A DNA stretch of 64,000 nucleotides. Source: Diphasiastrum complanatum (Eukaryota; Streptophyta; Lycopodiopsida; Lycopodiales; Lycopodiaceae). Position numbers and translations under genes: made by a program. Shown piece after piece: positions 55,759-64,000 of the stretch. The notes beneath the pieces were generated by a model. It ran no database searches. It saw only the letters and a program-made list of their open reading frames with translations, and was not told the DNA's origin. How positions within the stretch are numbered: the stretch's first letter is position 1; each line of letters opens with the position of its first letter. The stretch covers positions 50,004,922 through 50,068,921 of the forward strand of contig CM055102.1 in NCBI GenBank assembly GCA_029204225.1, read 5' to 3'.

Positions 55759-56460
55759 TGTGAAGAATTGCCAAAAATTGGCAAATCTAGCTTGATCAAA
55801 AACCATGTAGAACATTGTAAATATTGTGTATAATTGGGTTCCACACATGTGAGGCCAAGATGCCACGTGGCAACCCACTCCTAATGTAGGTTAGGTCAAG
55901 TCCATAGGGTTGGTCATGTCATTTTGGTAGTGATTCCTAGTTTATAAGACCTAAATCCTAGATTTAAGGTGAAAATTTGACCAACTAGCTATCTACGAGG
56001 CATGACTCTAGGAAATAGACTAGGGTTTCATTTTAAGTCAAGGAGAGTGATTTAACTTCCTTATTACATGCTGGAAATTCACCTAACTTCAAGAAGGAAG
56101 TCGAATTTGCTATGTATTCCCTCTCTCCATCATGAGAAGAGAGACAATTTTTGGAGCTCATTGGCAATCTCAAGCTAGTTCACTATGTACATTGAGTTTT
56201 GTTGATCCAAATGAAACCAAATCAATTTCTACTTGTTTCTCAGGTTGAAGGCCATACTAAAGCCTATAGTACACACATGTGGGCTCGGATTTCAATGTTG
56301 ATCAAGTCTTTTGATTGTTAATGCTTGTTGTTTGTGAAATTGCCAATCTAGATCAACTTTTTTGTGTCTAGTTTTTTGATAGATTGTTAAGCAAGCATCC
56401 AATCACTCTTGTGGATCTTTTGTAGATCTATTTATGGTCCTAAAATATAGTACTTTCACA
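55759..56460 (+). repeat. 3' LTR of the Copia-like derivative (702 bp)
   Basis: TGTGAAGAATTGCCAAAAAT start, preceded by TTTGAGGAG, and ...TATAGTACTTTCACA end. The last 60 bases resemble those of the LTR at 60866-61591. It interrupts the upstream side of the DUF7869-type gene. Confidence 0.75.
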
Positions 56461-56465
56461 TAGAG

Positions 56466-57005
56466 GAGTCTTTGAGATGGTTCAATTAGGGTTTCTCATG
56501 GTGGGGCATACACATGAGGATATTGATGCATTGTTTAGTCGCTTCTCAGAAAATCTGAGGAGAAAATGTGTATTCACATTTCCTCATCTAATGCGATGCT
56601 TCAATGAGTGTACAAGTACAAATCCCGCTCCATTCCTAGTTAAAGAGGTTCCAAACTTCAAAGATTATGTAGTTGGTTGTTTGTGTGATAAGAACAAAAG
56701 ATTGGTTGGACACTCCAAACCATTGCAGTTTCATTCTTACATGCAAGATGGTGTACCATTGATGCAATAAAAAATGCACCCTAAGGCAATTGAATGGCTA
56801 CCACAAGAAGGTATTGAACTTTGGGAGCGTGATTCTCAAAATAAGCCAAAGCTTCTTTAGGGACAACCAAAAATTGTTTTGGTCTTTGAATACATCAAAG
56901 ATAATAAGCAAATCTTAGAAGGTTTAAAAATTTATGTCTCTTTTTGGAAAACAGGGGTGGATCCGCGAGGTCAAGAATCATCATATACAAAGTGGATTCA
57001 ACCAG
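56466..57005 (+). pseudogene. DUF7869-type gene remnant, first part
   Basis: The frame contains QLGFLMVGHTHEDIDALFSR and FPHLMRCFNECTST. G-H-T-H-E-D-I-D-x-x-F is the hallmark of the DUF7869 family, which is found in many plants and animals, often in repetitive contexts, and has no established function. A TAA near 56768 and a TAG near 56858 interrupt it. The frame then resumes with KIVLVFEYIKDNKQILEGLK and KWIQP, where a solo LTR is inserted. The continuation is at 57780. The upstream part of the gene is cut off by the LTR ending at 56460. Confidence 0.65.
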
Positions 57006-57779
57006 TGTAGTGTCGTGGATCTTTTGTAGTATAGCCCTTCCGCCTGTCAACAAAGGTTAGATCACTGGATAGGTGCCTAACTATGCATAGATGCTACTTT
57101 TAGTTAATTTCCTACTTTCTCCCTTAACTCTACTCACCACTATACTACTCCTCTACACTAACATTCATCATAGTTTTGGTTGAAGGGAATGGATGGAGAA
57201 GAAGAGATTGAGAAGAGAAGAGAAAGAGAGAGAAAGAGAGTGAGGGTGGAGGTTAGCTCAAATGCTCCTTATGCTTGCTAATGGAAAAACATTCACTATG
57301 GCAAACAATAAATCATGGAAATAGAAAGCAATAGAAAACACAACCAAGAGCAATAGCAAATGAGGATGCTTTTTTTCCAAAAATGGTAGAGTTTCCTCCT
57401 TCTCATTAAGCATGGAAATAGTGTACAAATGGTGTCTTTTTATAAAATGGGGAAGGCCCTTGCCCCTCAATCTTATTGGCTAATATTCACAATGATCCTA
57501 ACCATTCATCTTGGACCCAACTTGATCCAAGGGATCACAAGTTGATTCATGTGAGTCCCAATTTGGACCCAGCTCTAAAAAGTGATCTCTAACTTTAAAA
57601 ATGACATTGGGCCTCTAGTTTTATTTTAATTACAAGGCCCAAGTCAAGTTTATTTTATTTACAACTTCAATTGTGTGCTCATTGGGCCATGGGCTTATAC
57701 ACGTAGGATGTCATGCCCTCGCAACACATTTTATTGGAGGATTTTATTTATTTACACTTTGTTGGGAATACCCCCAACA
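57006..57779 (-). mobile_element. Solo Gypsy LTR in the DUF7869-type gene
   Basis: Aligns from end to end with 23115-23908 (TGTAGTGTCGTGGATC... against TGTGGGGTCAAAGATC..., both ending ATACCCCCAACA). Flanks ACCAG (57001-57005) and ACCAA (57780-57784) match at four of five bases. No internal Gypsy sequence or primer-binding site is attached, so it is a solo LTR. Confidence 0.85.
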
Positions 57780-57981
57780 ACCAATCATCGAGTATTGGGA
57801 GAACATGATTAATTTTATAAAAACACTGACCCTGCAAGAGCCTATTGTTTGTAAAGAATTTTGGCCTAGAAGTTCAATCTTCATGGAAGAAGAAAATAAT
57901 GTTCATGATGATGATAGAGATATAATGGAATTGGAAGCGCATGATGGGCATTATTGTGGTCTAGCTCTATCAGTTTATTGA
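57780..57981 (+). pseudogene. DUF7869-type gene remnant, second part
   Basis: Directly after the solo LTR the frame reads PIIEYWENMINFIKTLTLQE, CKEFWPRSSIFMEEENNV and ends at 57979-57981. It continues the frame broken at KWIQP on the other side of the LTR, which supports the insertion model. The rest of the gene is replaced by Copia sequence. Confidence 0.55.
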
Positions 57982-57999
57982 TGAATTTTTTAGAAGAAT

Positions 58000-58660
58000 A
58001 ACTAGAGGCTTTCAACCTCTTCAAGGTCTTCAAGGAGCATGCAGAGAAAGAAACTGGTAAAAAGATCAAAGCCTTGAGGTCCAACAATGGTGGAGAGTAT
58101 ATCTCTATTGAATTCAAGGAGTACTGCCAAAGCCAAGAGATCGAACAACAGTTCATTACTCCATATTTGCCTCAGTCTAACGGCTTAGCCGAAAGAAAGA
58201 ATCGTACAATGGTTGAGTCAAAAAAATGCATGCTGGCACACGCATCACTACCAAAGAGTTTGTGGACTAAAGTTGTCTCCACTGCAGCCTACATCCAGAA
58301 CAGATGTTCGACCAAGGCCCTTTCAGGTAAAACACACCATGAGATTTCTAAGCCTTCTGTGAAGAACCTATGAGTATTCAATTGCATCACCTATGCGCAA
58401 ATTTTGAAGGAGTCAAGGAAGAAATTAGCCAAAGCCTAAAGACTATCCTAATCGGTTACACTTCCTCCGACAACACTTACAAGATGTATGACCCCGATAC
58501 TTAGCAGATCTTATTCAGTGCGGATACATTCTTTATCGAGCATCAATTCATCGACTTCAAAGGCAAAGATAAAGTTCCATGTAGACCTTTGACACGACAA
58601 TTCAAGCCTCTAGTTCAAGTCGACGCCACCTCCAAGAAGATCGAACCGAGTGTGCACATA
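58000..58660 (+). pseudogene. Copia integrase fragment
   Basis: The frame shows KIKALRSNNGGEYISIEFKE (second catalytic Asp replaced by Asn in SNNGGEY), TPYLPQSNGLAERKNRTMVE with the catalytic Glu, and LWTKVVSTAAYIQNRCSTKA. After a TGA near 58371 the integrase tail continues in broken frames. Flanks are the DUF7869 remnant and an RT start. Confidence 0.82.
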
Positions 58661-58699
58661 GCCCATGAGGTATATTCATGAGTCTGTCTGTCTTTTAAT

Positions 58700-58960
58700 T
58701 TAGGAATAGACTATTGTCGATGAGGCACTTAGCCAACCAGACTCCGATCTCTGGAGAGAAGTGATGGACAGAGAGTATTCCTCTCTGATCAAGAACCAGA
58801 CATGGTCATTAGTCAAACTACCTGTAGTAGCAATCTTATCGATTGCAAATGGGTCTTTAAGATCAAATACAATGCCAACGGGGGTATTTAACTAAAGGAA
58901 GACCCTTGATTGGTAGCATGACGTTTTTCTCAGATCCCAAACATCAACTACATCGAGACT
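58700..58960 (+). pseudogene. Copia RT N-terminal fragment
   Basis: Broken frames give ALSQPDSDLWREVMDREYSS, LIKNQTWSLVKLP and a decayed NG...CKWVFK block. It follows the integrase fragment in the correct order and orientation and may be from the same element. Confidence 0.6.
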
Positions 58961-59075
58961 TTCTATCATGCCCACAACTGGTCTCAGGTGTTTTGCAATC
59001 TTCCAATGTGTCGAGCCAAGATTCGTGCAGAATTGGCTCGTCCTAAACACAACATAAGCAATGTCAGAACGTGTG

Positions 59076-59483
59076 TTATCTGCAAGGTATATAAACGATC
59101 CTATCAGTTTTCTGTAAAGTGAGCTGCATCAATTCTCTCTCTGCATCAGTCCTCAAACAATTTTCGTTTGTCAGCACTGTTCCTACGAGCATTGGAGTAT
59201 TTGCTCCTTTGCAATTCAGCATCCCAAAATCCTCCAAGATTTTTTGAGTGTATTTGGACTGATGAAGATACAATTTACCTCCCCCATAGTCCCTTTCAAT
59301 TTGTAAGCCAAGGTAACGCCTGGCCTCTCCCAGATCTACAATCTCGAGATGTTTCGAGATGTCATTCATCACTTCAGCAGTCAGCTTCTCGCTCTTGTAG
59401 AGTATCAGAGTGTCGTCCGTATACATAGCCACAATGATGATCTTCCCATCTATAGTTCTCACATACACATTGGAATCAGCCAT
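59076..59483 (-). pseudogene. Copia RT fragment with YTDD
   Basis: The minus-strand frame (135 residues) carries IIIVAMYTDDTLILYKSEKL, the polymerase box with Thr in place of Val, and VDLGEARRYLGLQIERDYGG and LHQSKYTQKILEDFGMLNCK. It is on the opposite strand to the neighbouring Copia pieces. Confidence 0.82.
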
Positions 59484-59619
59484 GAGTGGCTTGAATCTTA
59501 AGGATTTCAGGGCTTGATCTTTCTTTTTGTACCATTGTCAAGTTGACTGTTTCAGACCATCCTATGCATTCTGCATGCATAATCAGGAAGTGAATTCAAG
59601 ACATAGCCTAGGGGTTGAT

Positions 59620-60040
59620 CCATGTAGACCTCTTCGTCTAACTCACCATGCAAGAAGGCTGTCTTCTCTAGAAGAATTTTGTGGATTCAGTGGTGAAACA
59701 CAAACATTCAAGGAGGCAATTGAATGTCCAAAGAAGGACAAATGGATCCAAGCCATGAATGAGGATATGGAATCCATGAGGAAGAACCAGGTATGGACGT
59801 TGCAGCCATTATCAGATAATCAAAAGACTATAAAATGTGAATGGGTTTATAAGTTAAAGTATGGACCAGATGGAGATGTTTCAAAATATAAGGCAAGATT
59901 GGTAGCGAAGGAATTCTCTCAGAGATATGGTATTGATTATTCTGAAACCTTCTCTCTTGTTGTGAAACATTCATTCGTACGTTTGTTATTTGCATATGCA
60001 GCTACTTATGACCTCAGGATCCACATTGTGGACGTTGAGC
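59620..60040 (+). pseudogene. Copia RT N-terminal fragment, second family
   Basis: The frame reads TFKEAIECPKKDKWIQAMNE, ECEWVYKLKYGP-like sequence and YKARLVAKEFSQRYGIDYSE. It ends at about 60035 just before the first catalytic Asp region (IHIVDVE). The frame then runs open into antisense sequence of another Copia piece, so the last 60 residues of that frame are not protein-coding. Confidence 0.8.
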
Positions 60041-60515
60041 TGCCTGGCACATATCTTGCTGGCACTCTTCGTTGTCTTGTCGACCTTCTAGGAGATCCTC
60101 CTGGAACTATAATGCCTTTGTCTTTGTCTGCTCTGCTAGGTCCAGAACCATCTTGGTTTACAACAACTGTAGCAAAAGGCTACCTCTCTAATCTTTCGTC
60201 TTCTGATTCATCACTTGAATGAAATGCGACTCAAAAATCTTCATTTTTGTGTTCATGTTCTACTCCCTCTGTCACTGGTGGCAGATCATAGTACTATCTT
60301 TCTAGAACTTCATAGTTGACACAATCATTGTTGGCCATCGTTCTGCTCTCAACGAATTTGACATCTCTCACTATCTTCACAGTGTTCGTGTCTGGCATGT
60401 AGACTTTGTAGTATGACAAATTGTTGTCATATCCTACCAGATATCCCTGTTCAGCTTTCTCATCAAGCTTCTTGCAAAGCTTATCAGGAATATGAATGCT
60501 ACATACCTATGTAAC
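60041..60515 (-). pseudogene. Copia integrase end and connector fragment
   Basis: Minus-strand translation gives CSIHIPDKLCKKLDEKAEQG, GYDNNLSYYKVYMPDTNTVK, VRDVKFVESR and, further on, PGGSPRRSTRQRRVPARYVP, the connector between integrase and RT. It fits with the minus-strand RT fragment at 59076-59483, but a plus-strand RT piece now lies between them. Confidence 0.72.
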
Positions 60516-60570
60516 TAGTAGTACTTCAGACCCCTAATAGTCCATTTAGTGTTGGGGGCTAAATGGCAAG

Positions 60571-60765
60571 TTACCCTTAGGATTAAGGGTATGTGCCCTT
60601 GGATAAGGGCAGACAAGTAGCTATACCTTAGTTGGAGGTATGGAGTCACGTGACTTTTGGATAAGGGATACCCTTAGTATTAAGGATAGGTGTCTTAGAT
60701 TAAGGTACTAGTATCCTTGGTTAAGGGCAGGTAGGTGTCTATGCCTTGGATGGAGGTATGGAACA
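60571..60765 (+). repeat. Imperfect tandem duplication
   Basis: Units 60571-60645 and 60668-60765 share ACCCTTAG-ATTAAGG, CCTTGG-TAAGGGCAG and CTAT(A/G)CCTT..TGGAGGTATGGA. Confidence 0.65.
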
Positions 60766-60865
60766 TAGAGAGGTGTTAAAAAGTCATTGGATGACTATTT
60801 TTCTAAATCTTGGGCCTCAACCTTGAACCATATCACTTTATTGGTCTAGGACCAAAGTATACTTG

Positions 60866-61591
60866 TGTTAAAATTGGCAAAAGCTAACTTGATCAAATCT
60901 TGTAAATACCATTTTGAGTAGTACATATCATCATTAGACATGTGTGGAGCCTGTTCCCACGTGTGAAATAAATGTATTTATCATTTAAATGAGTCATATA
61001 GGTTGTATATACCATTTCATTTGAGATCTAGTGGCTAAAATGGCCAAAATCCAGGTTTCTAGCTATATGCCACTTGGCATCATTTTATTGGTAGGAAAAG
61101 CTATTTCACATGGATAGGAGTGATCTCACACGTGCCAAGGACTGCTCACATGTGTATTGATGATTATTGGTGGATCCTTTGATGAGTAGGCACTCTCACA
61201 CGTGCCAAATCAACTGAGTAAGCATCAGCCCTTGTGTGTATATATGGTGGCTCATTTGGCCATAATTGACAAGAAAGCTAAATCTTGGTTTTGGTGCATT
61301 TCTAAAGTAATCTCTCCATTTGTCTTGTGATTTTATGCTTCTAATGGTTTCTAAGCTTAGTGTACTTCATTATTTGCTGGTAGTCCGTACTTTGACAGGT
61401 CTTCACACGTGTTAAACCAGCAAGTACAAGTTTTCATCATATTTGATTGTTCTTGTTAGATTTGTTGATGTAGATTTGATCTAGTGCTATCTAATCTTGT
61501 GTAGATTGGTAGATCAATCTAATCTAACACCCAATCACACTTGTGGATCTGATTTGGATCCGTTCTTGGTCCTTTGTGCTATACTTTCACA
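60866..61591 (+). repeat. 5' LTR (about 726 bp)
   Basis: TGTTAAAATTGGCAAAAGC start and ...GCTATACTTTCACA end beside the primer-binding site. TATATATGG at 61239-61247 is a TATA-like box. It contains several CACACGTG-type sites. The start could be two bases earlier (TGTGTTAAAA). Confidence 0.75.
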
Positions 61592-61604
61592 TGGTATCAG
61601 AGCC
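61592..61604 (+). other. Primer-binding site, initiator Met-tRNA
   Basis: TGGTATCAGAGCC directly after the LTR. Confidence 0.88.
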
Positions 61605-63468
61605 AAGTACAAGTGCATTTAAGGAATTGATCTAAACTATACCCAAATTGGCAGGTTTTTGGAAACAAGCTAGTATTGAGGTAGCGAGGTTGAATGGATA
61701 GCTAGAACCATCATATTTGTACCAAATCTTGCTGTGGGCTACAAGTGTACTTTCCACACGTGTGGGGCCTTATAGGACCTGTTTTGGATAGTAAAATTCA
61801 GTTTGGTGCATTTTGAGCTTCATACACCCAATTTTGAGTCAATTTAGTGCATTTTTCAAGCTTTCACTTGCATTGTTTATATTCCATTGATTTGTTCTTG
61901 GTTTAGATCAATCATATAGATGGATTAAAGTTTGTTTACAGTACATTGAAGTTGATTCTCTGATTTTTTGAGTGTACATTGAAGTTGAGAGAGAAAGAGT
62001 GCTATAAACCAAAGATTAAGGAGTGATTTGCAAGGGGAGTGATTGAAATCCATTATACCTTCATTCCAGATTTGTTCAAGAGTGAAAGGGCCTAGTCTAG
62101 AAGTATCTAAATGCTAGAAGACACTCTTGGATCAGTCCTCCAAGTGAAATCTTAGTGAATTTCTAAAGCACAAACACTCATAAAGGCAAAATCTACCTAT
62201 ACAAGGTGATAAGAATTGTTGGCAAGTACTAGGAGAAAAATTTGAGATCCAAGTCACATTGTTCACCCCTACTCAAGTGTGTAAGTGTGTTTTTTGTCTT
62301 GAATTAAAGTCATAAAGGTGAGTGAGCCATATGTGTTGTGGTTGATCCAAAATTTTCAAGAGATCCTTCCTTTGTAGAGGGCAAGAACTAGTAACTCAAT
62401 TCTTGACTTTGGTGGAAAAATTGTCTTCTTCATTGTGATCAAATCTTGCTAGGTGGCATTAGCTCTTTGTAAGCAAATATCTTAGTGAGAGAGAAGTATC
62501 ACATTTCTGAAAATTTGAATTTCATTCCAACTCTAAAGAGGTAGAGTCATTGGTACTTGGTGGAGTCCAATAGGGGTGAATGAATTCAATTTTTTGAGCA
62601 AAATTTTGACATTATATGTATGAAACTCAAATAAGTTCTATTCAACTTTCTTTGTGAGAGTGTGAGGGTCAAGTTGTGATCCCATTGGGAGTCTAGAACA
62701 TGGAGGAGTCTATATTTGAGTGTTCATGCATGGTTGGGATCTCTGTGAATCTCTAGATGTCTAAATTTTAAGCTTGGTGAAAAATTATTGACATAGATTG
62801 TTATCAAACCATTTCATGAAGTTTTATTTTTCAGACCTGTAAATCTGAAAATCAGATCTGAAAAGTAAAGTTTTCATTCAAACTTCATTAGTTACACATT
62901 TCTATCTCCTAGTTTCATGAAGATGGCAATGTAGGAAGGGAATGGTAGTGTAACTTTGTGCATAAAACAAGTTTTGAAATTCTGTTTTTTGTCATTTTGA
63001 AGTTCTGATTTTCAGACCTGTAAATCTGAAAATCAAATCTAAAAATTGAAGTTTTCATAAAGCCTCATTAGTTATCCATTTCTAGACACTAGTTTCTTGG
63101 TTTTGGAAATCTAGAATAGTGAGAATGTGAAAACTTTGGTTGCTTTTGAAATGACAAATGGAATTGGAATGAGAATGTGAACTTTATGTAAACATTAGCT
63201 TGGATTAGTTAATTGAAGTTTACATAAAGATTTGGTTTTCATTTTTGCTTTTGATTAAGGCAAATGTAGCTTGTTGTTGTTTTTCTCTTAAGCTTAGATT
63301 AAGCTTGCAAATAGTAGGCTTGGATTGAGCTTATAAACAATAAGATTGAATGAATAGAAGTAAATGCTTTTTATTTGCATTGGATGTAACAATTGAAGCA
63401 TTTCTATCATTCTAATTTGAGCACTTGTTGTTGTATTTGCATAATAGGAAAACACACAAGCAACCCCA
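61605..63468 (+). other. Gypsy leader, non-coding
   Basis: No ORF is supported. Two similar segments (about 62830-62910 and 63005-63085), each with TTTTCAGACCTGTAAATCTG and ATTAGTTA-CCATTTCTA, indicate an internal duplication with a period near 175 bp. Confidence 0.55.
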
Positions 63469-64000
63469 ATGGATCAAACCAATGAAAACCCAACATTTGA
63501 TCTATCAAACCCATCCAATGTGGCACAAGCTCTTGAACTTTTATGCCAACAAATTCAAGCCACTAATAAACAGCTTCTTGAAACTAATCAAAGAGACCAA
63601 GACTTAGAGTCTAGGTTAGCCAATCAAAAGAAGCATGTAGTTCCACCTCCTGTAAAAGTGTTTAAGGGGGAGAAGAAAGATAGGAACTTACAAGTGGTAA
63701 GTTCTTGGCTAAATGTTTGGAACAAATACTTTGCCATGAACCAATTCCCTGAATCTGAGAAGTTATCCGCTGTCACCATGTTCCTCGAAGGAAGAGCTTT
63801 ACTTTGGTGGAATGACTTAGTTGCAAAGGGCAATCAACCTTGTACATGAGATGATTTTTGCAAGCTTTTTAGGGATTATTTTTTACCACTTGTAGATGAC
63901 TATGAACACTTCCAAAAGTTGAGTCATCTAACCATGAATAAGGTTTGGAACAATTTATTCAAGATTTTCATGAGTACCTGAATCCACTTTATAGTGATAT
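63469..64000 (+). pseudogene. gag: Gypsy gag, start of gene, one stop codon
   Basis: Begins MDQTNENPTFDLSNPSNVAQ, then a coiled-coil-like QQIQATNKQLLETNQRDQDL, VFKGEKKDRNLQVVSSWLNV and FLEGRALLWWNDLVAKGNQP, the retrotransposon gag core. A TGA (63847-63849) falls where the family has Trp (TGG to TGA), after which DDFCKLFRDYFLPL continues the domain in the same frame to the end of the window. The gene is cut by the window edge. Confidence 0.82.

Larger units (their letters stand above)
60866..64000 (+). mobile_element. 5' part of a Gypsy element, running off the window
   Basis: LTR 60866-61591, Met-tRNA primer-binding site 61592-61604, a leader of nearly 1.9 kb, then a Gypsy gag from 63469. 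The gag has a TGA at 63847-63849 in place of the expected Trp codon. Protease, RT and the 3' LTR must lie beyond 64000. Confidence 0.75.

Noticed and set aside
60036-60222. C-terminal 60 residues of the RT frame 59527-60222 as a novel domain
   Set aside because: The reverse strand here is a normal Copia connector (SPRRSTRQRRVPARYVP), so the plus frame is antisense read-through.

Overview
The window looks like nuclear DNA from a land plant with a large, retrotransposon-rich genome. The evidence is overlapping Copia (Ty1) and Gypsy (Ty3) LTR elements, primer-binding sites matching plant initiator Met-tRNA, GT..AG introns and dispersed microsatellites. The lineage (fern, conifer, bryophyte or other) cannot be fixed from the sequence alone. 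Nearly all recognisable coding sequence is transposon-derived. The non-LTR genes I can defend are a TFIIA small-subunit relative, a DUF7869-type gene remnant, and a histone H3-like / Ulp1-like peptidase fusion.

Layout. 1-5.5 kb: a truncated minus-strand Copia (847-3577) and a solo LTR with perfect 5-bp target duplications (3841-4671). 5.5-23.9 kb: one long minus-strand Gypsy element with its 5' LTR at 23115-23908. It was broken by two later insertions. A young, nearly intact Copia (6488-12632, duplication ATGGT) sits in its integrase, and a defective Copia (14202-17891) sits in its reverse transcriptase. 23.9-31.6 kb: a Copia 3' end, then a second decayed copy of the same Gypsy family on the plus strand, followed by an extra ORF downstream of pol. 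32.7-42.0 kb: Copia remnants. One is a derivative (33883-42045) that lost most of its integrase core and all its RT but kept a long open frame, and it is split by a 4.75-kb non-coding LTR element (34826-39577, duplication GCAAT).

42.0-47.7 kb is the least ordinary part. An unrecognised, decayed multi-exon gene on the plus strand (43.1-44.2 kb) converges on a minus-strand gene (44579-46309). That gene starts with a histone H3 fold, continues through a basic linker and ends in an Ulp1/C48-like peptidase domain spread over short exons. Upstream lie three different arrays of short repeats, one with eight copies in strictly alternating orientation. 47.7-54.0 kb is A+T-rich with an old Gypsy remnant and a near-perfect 128-bp fold-back (51326-51598).

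54.0-64.0 kb: a TFIIA-gamma-like gene with one frameshift, a Copia-derived ORF with a 3' LTR, the DUF7869 gene interrupted by a solo Gypsy-type LTR, a scrambled cluster of Copia pieces on both strands, and the 5' end of a Gypsy element running off the window. Most elements are dead. Their order of insertion can be read from the target duplications.
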